DNA from: an uncultured Oscillospiraceae bacterium
Lineage (GTDB): Bacteria > Bacillota > Clostridia > Oscillospirales > Oscillospiraceae
Direction: 5' to 3'
Length of the DNA: 11,506 nt
NCBI GenBank assembly: GCA_959022875.1
Contig: CAUFAM010000016.1
Location: 1 to 11,506 of the forward strand
Shown piece by piece: positions 6,988-11,506 of this stretch (positions within the stretch are counted from its first letter, which is position 1; each line of letters starts with the position of its first letter). The notes below the pieces were generated by a model. That model saw nothing but the letters and a program-made list of their open reading frames with translations. It was not told the DNA's origin and did no database searches. The position numbers and the translations under genes are program-made.

Positions 6988-7848
6988 TCAGCCCTCCATC
7001 TGGGCGTCGTCCGGGCCGCCGGACAGGGTGCCGCTGACCCGGATGGCATGGCCCCAGAACATCTCGCCGTCCTCAAACCAGAAGGTGAAGCCCCCCTGGT
7101 CGTCCACCTGAATGGCGTCCAGCTCCATACGGGCGATAAAGTCCTCGGGGGTGATTTCTTCCGGAGCCTCATTTTCCTCTTCCCCGTCCTGGGCCCACTG
7201 GTTGGCCAGGTCGGTGAGCTGCCCGGCGGCAAAGGTGCGCACCCGCTCATCCCAGCTCTGGGCGTCGGCAAGCAGGGCCCGGGCGGTGTCCTGGGCGGCC
7301 TTCATGGCCTCGGGCTCCCCCTTGTCAAAGTCCAGGCGGACCTTCCCGTCCAGCCAGTCCAGCTCGGCCTCGTACCAGCCCACCTGGCGGTTGAGAACAA
7401 AGGTGCCAAGCCCCTCCGCATAGGTGCTCTCCGGCTTTTTCTGCTGCTCCAAAATGGCCTTCAGGTCCGGGTCAAAGGCGGGCTGGGGCAAATCCACCAG
7501 CAGCAGCCGCTTCCGGTCCAGAGAGAGCCGGCCCCGGAACTTGATGATAAAGTCCGGGGGCACCCGCTGGCGCAGATAGCCTCGCAGGGTGTCGTCGCAC
7601 AGGGCCACCAGGCCCATTTCCTCCTGGTGGATCTCCGGGCTGTCCTCCTCCATCCAGGCCGTCAGGCCCATGGAGGCCTCCCAAAGTCCGGTGTCCTCCT
7701 GCTGCACCGCCCCAAAGCCCATAGGGCCGGTGACGGCCAGAATGTCCAGCTCCTCGGATAAAAAGTCGGCGGCAAAGGACTTGACCGCGCTGCTCTCCGG
7801 AGAAGTGCTGGGCTTGGGGGCCTCTTTTTTCTTAAACAGTCCAAACAT
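6988..7848 (-). CDS. Uncharacterised acidic protein with DUF2262-like C-terminal half
   Basis: 286-residue protein without signal peptide or membrane segment, probably cytosolic. It begins with a short basic tail (MFGLFKKKEAPKP). An N-terminal half of unknown fold (about 25-130) follows, and then a region at about 145-277 that resembles DUF2262: LGTFVLNRQVGWYEAELDW, a helical middle with many Ala, ITPEDFIARM, and an aromatic end FTFWFEDGEMFWGHAIRV. The DUF2262 assignment is from memory of the pattern and was not tested. No catalytic motif is recognised. The ATG at 7848 has AAAGGAG 9 nt upstream, overlapping the dUTPase stop. The gene sits between two nucleotide-pool enzymes, 14 nt from dut and 4 nt from maf, which suggests co-expression but does not define a function. 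Confidence 0.82.
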   Translation of the reverse strand: MFGLFKKKEAPKPSTSPESSAVKSFAADFLSEELDILAVTGPMGFGAVQQEDTGLWEASMGLTAWMEEDSPEIHQEEMGLVALCDDTLRGYLRQRVPPDFIIKFRGRLSLDRKRLLLVDLPQPAFDPDLKAILEQQKKPESTYAEGLGTFVLNRQVGWYEAELDWLDGKVRLDFDKGEPEAMKAAQDTARALLADAQSWDERVRTFAAGQLTDLANQWAQDGEEENEAPEEITPEDFIARMELDAIQVDDQGGFTFWFEDGEMFWGHAIRVSGTLSGGPDDAQMEG

Positions 7849-7862
7849 GGCGTACTACTCCT

Positions 7863-8312
7863 TTATTTGCCGGTGGAGCCAAAGCCCCCCACCCCACGCT
7901 GGGTCTCGTCCAGGTCGTCGGTCATCTGGATCTGGGCCTGAACCACGGGGGTGATCATCATCTGGGCGATGCGGTCCCCAGGCTGGATGGTAAAATCGTC
8001 CTTCCCGGAGTTCTGCAATCCCACCATGATTTCCCCCCGGTAGTCGCTGTCAATGACGCCCACGCAGTTAGCCGGGGCGATGCCATGCTTAATACCCAGG
8101 CCGCTGCGGGCAAAGATCAGGGCCACATACTCTGCCGAGGGCAGGGCAATGGCAAGGCCGGTGGGGATGACCTTCCGCTCCCCGGCGGGGATGGTCACGG
8201 CCTCGTCCATACAGGCGTGCAGGTCCATGGCCGCCGCGCCCGGCGTGGCATAGTAAGGCAGGGGGATTTCGTTCCCAATTTTAGGGGAAAGGGCTTTGAT
8301 TTTCAACTCCAT
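7863..8312 (-). CDS. dut: Deoxyuridine 5'-triphosphate nucleotidohydrolase (trimeric dUTPase)
   Basis: 149-residue cytosolic enzyme that converts dUTP to dUMP and pyrophosphate, keeping uracil out of DNA and feeding dTMP synthesis. All five motifs of the trimeric family are present in order: PGAAAMDL (24-31), FARSGLG (67-73), GVIDSDYRGEI (85-95, with the catalytic Asp), GDRIAQM (112-118) and the C-terminal lid RGVGGFGSTG (139-148). The start chosen is ATG at 8312, giving MELKIKAL. GGAG lies 9 nt upstream; an in-frame TTG at 8327 overlaps this ribosome binding site and is less likely. The gene follows the LuxC-like gene by 24 nt. Confidence 0.96.
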   Translation of the reverse strand: MELKIKALSPKIGNEIPLPYYATPGAAAMDLHACMDEAVTIPAGERKVIPTGLAIALPSAEYVALIFARSGLGIKHGIAPANCVGVIDSDYRGEIMVGLQNSGKDDFTIQPGDRIAQMMITPVVQAQIQMTDDLDETQRGVGGFGSTGK

Positions 8313-8321
8313 AATCTTAAA

Positions 8322-8325
8322 CTCC
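8322..8325 (-). promoter_or_regulatory. Ribosome binding site that decides the dut start
   Basis: GGAG lies 9 nt before the ATG at 8312. The alternative TTG codon at 8327 directly abuts this GGAG and has only AT-rich sequence upstream, so it would lack a site. Confidence 0.65.
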
Positions 8326-8336
8326 AACTTAATTTT

Positions 8337-9602
8337 TTATAACATAGCCTCCACGTCCACCAGACGCAGGTAGCGCCGGAGGGGATATTCCCCGTCGTGG
8401 CACTCCCCCAGGAAAGGCTCGGACATGTGGGCGGCGGTGGTGATGCGGGTAACTCCCGCCTGGGCCAGCAGCCGGCACAGCGCCTGGCGCTCCTGAGGCG
8501 GGCAAATTAGCCCCACGGTCTGAAGCCGTCCCCGCTGGGGAAACAGGGCGGCGGCCAGTTTATTCCGGGGCAGGCATTTGACCAGTACATTGCCGTGGAG
8601 GGGGGACAGCTCCAAGCTCTGGTCCGGGCATACCGTTACCGAGCAGCCTCTCCCCTGGAATACCTGGGCAGAACTTCCCTCCACTGCCAGCGCCAACCGG
8701 TGCTCATAGCCGTGCAGGGTGGCCATGGCCGCCTGGCCGGGGGTCTGGTGGGCCTGGGCGGCGGCCCGCTCCAGAATAGGGAGAAAACTTTGGCAGAAGC
8801 GCCGGGCCTGGTCTTGGTCGGCGGTGTCCAGGTAGATCACCTGGCAGGAGGAACACAAAAGTCCTCCGGTCTTCATAATGTGTCCGGCCAGGGCCTCCAG
8901 CTCCTCTCCCCTGCCCTCTCCGGACAGGTAGGCAAAGCTCAGCCGGTGGCCCCACTCCATAAGCTTACATCCGGCGGGGGCCATAGAGCGCATGGCCCGG
9001 ACGGCCTCGTCCCCGCCCCAGGTCACAATACCGTCGGCCAGGTCAGCCAGGGCCTGGAGAGAAACCTTGTCACTGGACGGGATGGAAAAGACGTAGACAT
9101 AGGGGGCGAGCCTGGGCTCGGTGTCGGTAAGCAGCTTTAAAAGGGCCAGAGAGAGGCCAGAGTCCCCCGAGGGGAGCTTTAACAAATTGACGTTGCCGGT
9201 GAGCAGGCCCTCCACCACGCTGAAAGCGGGCAGGCCGTCCAGGTTTCCGGCGGTGATGTGAAGCAGCGTGCCCAGGGGGACGGCGGCGGTGCGGCCAAAG
9301 GGCCGCTCTTCGACCGAGAGAAGCCCGCCGGTCTCTACCGAGAGCTTATACTCCAGGCTCTCCGGGCGCAGCAGGTGGCGGTATTGCTCCAGGGCGGAGA
9401 GCAGCTGAGGGGTGGCGTATTGGGCGATGAGCGCGTCCAGCTCTCCCCGGTCCAGCCGCTCCAAAAGCCGCTGGCAGGCGTCGATGACCACCCTTGGAGC
9501 AAGCGGGGGCTGAGAACGGACGGCGATGAGGTCCTCCGGCAGCTGCTGGAGCACCTGGGGCAGCTGTTCATCGGGGAGAATGGTTCCCTTTACAAAGATC
9601 AA
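8337..9602 (-). CDS. LuxC-like long-chain acyl-CoA/acyl-protein reductase
   Basis: 421-residue member of the LuxC family (aldehyde dehydrogenase superfamily), whose members reduce an activated fatty acyl group to the aldehyde with NADPH. Family-like stretches are LGTLLHITAGN (110-120), a conserved GLLTGNVNLLKLPSGD (132-147), the Cys region GGLLCSSCQVIYLD (246-259) and the C-terminal HDGEYPLRRYLRLVDVE (402-418). C250 in CSSCQ is the likely nucleophile that carries the acyl thioester; C253 is the other candidate. The start appears to be TTG at 9602, overlapping the TGA of the LuxE-like gene, with AAGGGGG 7 nt upstream and no in-frame ATG nearby. The adjacent LuxE-like gene supports a two-component fatty-acid reductase. 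No luxAB or luxD is in the window, so light emission is not implied. The natural substrate is unknown. Confidence 0.9.
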   Translation of the reverse strand: MIFVKGTILPDEQLPQVLQQLPEDLIAVRSQPPLAPRVVIDACQRLLERLDRGELDALIAQYATPQLLSALEQYRHLLRPESLEYKLSVETGGLLSVEERPFGRTAAVPLGTLLHITAGNLDGLPAFSVVEGLLTGNVNLLKLPSGDSGLSLALLKLLTDTEPRLAPYVYVFSIPSSDKVSLQALADLADGIVTWGGDEAVRAMRSMAPAGCKLMEWGHRLSFAYLSGEGRGEELEALAGHIMKTGGLLCSSCQVIYLDTADQDQARRFCQSFLPILERAAAQAHQTPGQAAMATLHGYEHRLALAVEGSSAQVFQGRGCSVTVCPDQSLELSPLHGNVLVKCLPRNKLAAALFPQRGRLQTVGLICPPQERQALCRLLAQAGVTRITTAAHMSEPFLGECHDGEYPLRRYLRLVDVEAML

Positions 9603-9616
9603 AACCCTTCCCCCTT
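9599..9616 (-). promoter_or_regulatory. Ribosome binding site and TTG start overlapping the upstream stop
   Basis: On the minus strand AAGGGGG (9610-9616) lies 7 nt before TTG (9600-9602), and that TTG shares two bases with the TGA (9599-9601) of the LuxE-like gene. This start/stop overlap is typical of translational coupling for two subunits made in fixed ratio. Confidence 0.65.
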
Positions 9617-10723
9617 CCCCAAAATCTGGGCGGCCCCGGCGGCGCAGGTCTGGATGTCGCTGAGCCCCACCCGGCCCAGGAGGGTCAGGTAGGGGGACGA
9701 AATGCCGCAGCCGCACGCCTCCCCTGGGGTCAGATAGCCAAGGTCGTCGGTCATGACGCTGGTGGTGGGGGTGGCGTTCATCAGGGGCGTAATGAGATTC
9801 ACCAGCCCAATGCGCCCCATGGGCAGGGGCTCCAGGGTATTCACATCCCGGATGATCACCCGGGAATAGATGGGAATGTGGAAATGGTGGTGCTTGCAGG
9901 CGTTGTAGAAAATGGGGTGTTCCACCGCCCCGAAGGATTCGTGGATGGCCTCCTCCGGGATGCCCAGCACCCGCCAGGCCAGGTCGTAGAGGACGGACTT
10001 CTCCACCTGCTGGGAGTAGTGCTGCTTCCAGCCTCCCGCCAGCAAAATTTTGGAGCCCCGGGGCAGCTTCACGCGCAGGCCCAGCTCCTCCATGCGCTTG
10101 AGCCCAAACCACAGGTAGGAGGGAAAGCCCACGATCCGTGTGGGAAAGACCGAGCGGCCCAGCTTATCCAGGGCCCGGGCCACCCCGTCCAGGTCCGGGA
10201 CGTAGCCCCCGTCCACATACTGAAGGGCGTAGGTGCGGCTGATGGGGGGCGAAAAGTAGGTCAGGCCGTACATGGTGCGGGTGACCCCGGTGCGGTTGGA
10301 TTTGTGGGGCTTATAGCCCAAAATCACACAGTGAGCGGGCTTGGGGGAGATAAGGCCATGCGTCCAGCCCAGGTGGAGCACCATGGGGATTTCCGCAAAG
10401 ATGCAGCCCCAGTCAAAGCCGATCTGGCTGAACTTCCCGCTGGTGCCCGAGGAGGTCACAAACATGGCCAGGCGGCTGCGGGGCATGGAAAAGAGGGCGT
10501 GGCGCTTATAAAAGAGGGTGGGCAGGACAGGAATTTTGGCCAGATCTTCTATGGTTTGAAGCTGATCGGGGGAAAACTGGAGCGCTTTGGCAATGGAGCG
10601 GTACTCCGGACAGCGCTTTAGGTGAAAGGCGCAGTTTGCCCGCACCGCCCGGAGAAATTTCTCCTGGGTACCCTCCAGGTCATAGGGATGGGCGGACCAA
10701 AAGAGCCTCTGCCGTTCCAGCAT
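9599..10723 (-). CDS. LuxE-like acyl-protein synthetase (fatty acid activation)
   Basis: 374-residue member of the LuxE family, within the AMP-forming adenylate superfamily. Such enzymes activate a fatty acid with ATP to acyl-AMP, bind it as a thioester on their own Cys and pass it to a LuxC reductase. Visible features are the phosphate loop TSSGTSGK (90-97), LLAGGWKQ (227-234), SFGAVEHPIFY (263-273) followed by a His-rich stretch HHHFHIP (278-284), TDDLGYL (325-331) and a C-terminal GRVG (350-353). C360 lies 14 residues from the C-terminus, near where LuxE proteins carry their acylated Cys. The ATG at 10723 has AAGGGGGA 7 nt upstream, 23 nt after the U32 stop. Length matches LuxE (about 370-380). 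PaaK-type CoA ligases are related but longer. The physiological acid is unknown. Confidence 0.92.
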   Translation of the reverse strand: MLERQRLFWSAHPYDLEGTQEKFLRAVRANCAFHLKRCPEYRSIAKALQFSPDQLQTIEDLAKIPVLPTLFYKRHALFSMPRSRLAMFVTSSGTSGKFSQIGFDWGCIFAEIPMVLHLGWTHGLISPKPAHCVILGYKPHKSNRTGVTRTMYGLTYFSPPISRTYALQYVDGGYVPDLDGVARALDKLGRSVFPTRIVGFPSYLWFGLKRMEELGLRVKLPRGSKILLAGGWKQHYSQQVEKSVLYDLAWRVLGIPEEAIHESFGAVEHPIFYNACKHHHFHIPIYSRVIIRDVNTLEPLPMGRIGLVNLITPLMNATPTTSVMTDDLGYLTPGEACGCGISSPYLTLLGRVGLSDIQTCAAGAAQILGKGEGF

Positions 10724-10746
10724 AAGAGCTTCCCCCTTTCCAAAGG

Positions 10747-11506
10747 TTACTCCACGTCCCGGTAGTAGAGTCCGCGGGTGTAGTCGTTGGGCTGATAGCG
10801 GCCCTGGGACAGGTAGCGCTCCAGCACCTGGACGCACTCGGCGGCGTTTTCGGTGGTGAACATCAGCCGGGCGGTCCACAGGCCAAGGCGCTGCCAGTCG
10901 GCGGACTTGTCCGCCAAGAAGACCTTTTTGGAATTATAGATCTCATTGCGGCAGCCCCAGGCCTTGACCACGGGGAAGCGCTCCCCTTTCCGGTCGGTGA
11001 GCAGATTTACATTGTTGCAGGTGTGCTGGCCGGAGTGGTTGTGGATGATGCAGTTTTCCATAATCATCAGCGGCAGGCGGCCGTAGGCCAAAAACTCGGT
11101 GGGGATGGTTTTGGACAGATCCCGGATCTGGGCCAGCTTCAGCTCGAAGGAGGCGGTGGCGGAGATAAGCCCCAGGCGTTTGAGCTCCTTCATGGTCTGG
11201 CTGTTATAGACCCCCAGGCCAAAGTCCCCCCGAACCTGGAAGCCCAGCTGGGATGCCCGGCGGATGGAGCCCAGGTTGCCAGCCAGGGCCTGGTTGACCC
11301 CCAGGTTGCGCAGGGCCACCAGATCCTGCTCCAGCTGGGGCAGCTCTTTGTCCGTGCAGATCCGGGGCATGACCACGGCCAGGGGCACCTTGGCCGCCTG
11401 ACAGCGGCGCACCAGGTCGGGATTGGCGGCAGCCTCGTCGGCGGGGAGGTAGAGAAGGGCGGGGCCCAGCTTTAGAAGCTCCTCGCTAAACTGCTCTGCG
11501 GTACGC
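10747..11506 (-). CDS. U32 family protein, C-terminal part (N-terminus off the right edge)
   Basis: 252 codons plus the stop are visible. U32 proteins were named as collagenase-like peptidases, but characterised members such as RlhA and UbiU/UbiV are Fe-S proteins in RNA or quinone hydroxylation. The fragment shows the repeating beta/alpha pattern of the barrel (VPLAVVMPRI, VNQALAGNLGSI, VRGDFGLGVYNS), then the family stretch FLAYGRLPLMIMENC, LTDRKGERFPVVKAWGC and NEIYNSKKVF, and a C-terminal TRGLYYRDVE typical of the longer Firmicutes U32 proteins. Three cysteines in this stretch (MENC, QHTC, WGC) could be cluster ligands; a fourth is not obvious, as FPVVK has Lys where some relatives may have Cys. 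It is the first visible gene of the operon, 23 nt before the LuxE-like gene. Substrate unknown. Confidence 0.88.
   Translation of the reverse strand, partial: RTAEQFSEELLKLGPALLYLPADEAAANPDLVRRCQAAKVPLAVVMPRICTDKELPQLEQDLVALRNLGVNQALAGNLGSIRRASQLGFQVRGDFGLGVYNSQTMKELKRLGLISATASFELKLAQIRDLSKTIPTEFLAYGRLPLMIMENCIIHNHSGQHTCNNVNLLTDRKGERFPVVKAWGCRNEIYNSKKVFLADKSADWQRLGLWTARLMFTTENAAECVQVLERYLSQGRYQPNDYTRGLYYRDVE

Larger units (their letters stand above)
1784..11506 (-). other. Probable single long transcription unit: U32, luxE-like, luxC-like, dut, DUF2262-like, maf, mreC, mreD, mrdA, mrp
   Basis: Ten co-oriented genes have gaps of 23, overlap, 24, 14, 4, 3, 12, 42 and 49 nt, and no terminator-like hairpin with a T-run was seen between them. 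The run ends at the strong terminator at 1784-1816. Its promoter lies beyond the right edge. Internal promoters inside coding sequence cannot be excluded, so this may be several nested units. Confidence 0.6.

Noticed and set aside
8313..8345. AT-rich stretch before dut as an internal promoter
   Set aside because: A TATAAA-like -10 can be drawn, but no acceptable -35 is found at 16-18 nt; the AT-richness is more simply the short spacer and ribosome binding site region.
9603..10112. 170-codon N-terminal extension of the LuxC-like frame
   Set aside because: It overlaps the LuxE-like gene in another frame, is Gly/Pro/Arg-rich and has no LuxC similarity; LuxC length fits the TTG start.
8337..10723. 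Bioluminescence operon
   Set aside because: No luciferase (luxAB), acyltransferase (luxD) or flavin reductase gene is present and the flanking genes are housekeeping, so only the aldehyde-forming half is supported.
1..11506. tRNA, rRNA, CRISPR, insertion sequence, phage or toxin-antitoxin content
   Set aside because: No cloverleaf-like or rRNA-like sequence, spaced repeats, transposase motifs or terminal inverted repeats were seen on either strand; base composition looks even across the window.

Overview
The window is a GC-rich (about 60% by eye), tightly packed stretch of bacterial chromosome with every supported gene on the minus strand. Short intergenic gaps, strong AAAGGAGG-type ribosome binding sites, a FeoA-FeoB fusion, a class B PBP2 beside MreC/MreD and Maf, and a Mrp protein starting with a Cys-rich tail all suggest a GC-rich anaerobic Clostridia member (Oscillospiraceae-like, e.g. 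Flavonifractor/Lawsonibacter relatives). That placement is inference from gene content and style, not from a marker gene.

Reading in the direction of transcription (right to left): the C-terminal part of a U32-family protein (10747 to the right edge); a LuxE-like acyl-protein synthetase (9599-10723) whose stop overlaps the TTG start of a LuxC-like acyl-CoA reductase (8337-9602); dUTPase (7863-8312); an acidic protein with a DUF2262-like C-terminal half (6988-7848); Maf nucleotide pyrophosphatase (6390-6983); MreC (5544-6386), MreD (5019-5531) and penicillin-binding protein 2 (2685-4976); and a Mrp/NBP35-type Fe-S carrier ATPase (1823-2635). The largest gap in this run is 49 nt, several genes touch or overlap, and a strong intrinsic terminator (1784-1816) follows mrp. 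The ten genes therefore look like one long transcription unit, or nested units, that enters from outside the right edge. The last gene is a FeoA-FeoB ferrous iron transporter (1611 to the left edge, C-terminus missing). It has its own near-consensus promoter (TTGAAA, 17 nt, TAAAAT) whose -35 lies in a perfect 7-bp inverted repeat, suggesting separate, probably repressor-controlled, expression.

Functionally the window joins four themes: fatty-acid activation and reduction to aldehyde (LuxE-LuxC), nucleotide-pool housecleaning (dUTPase and Maf around an uncharacterised protein), cell elongation (MreC-MreD-PBP2, without MreB at this locus), and iron/Fe-S handling (Mrp, then FeoAB). The least explained part is the luciferase-free LuxE-LuxC pair. 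Both families are known, but their role in such an organism is not evident from the sequence. No RNA genes, insertion sequences, CRISPR arrays or phage genes were seen.
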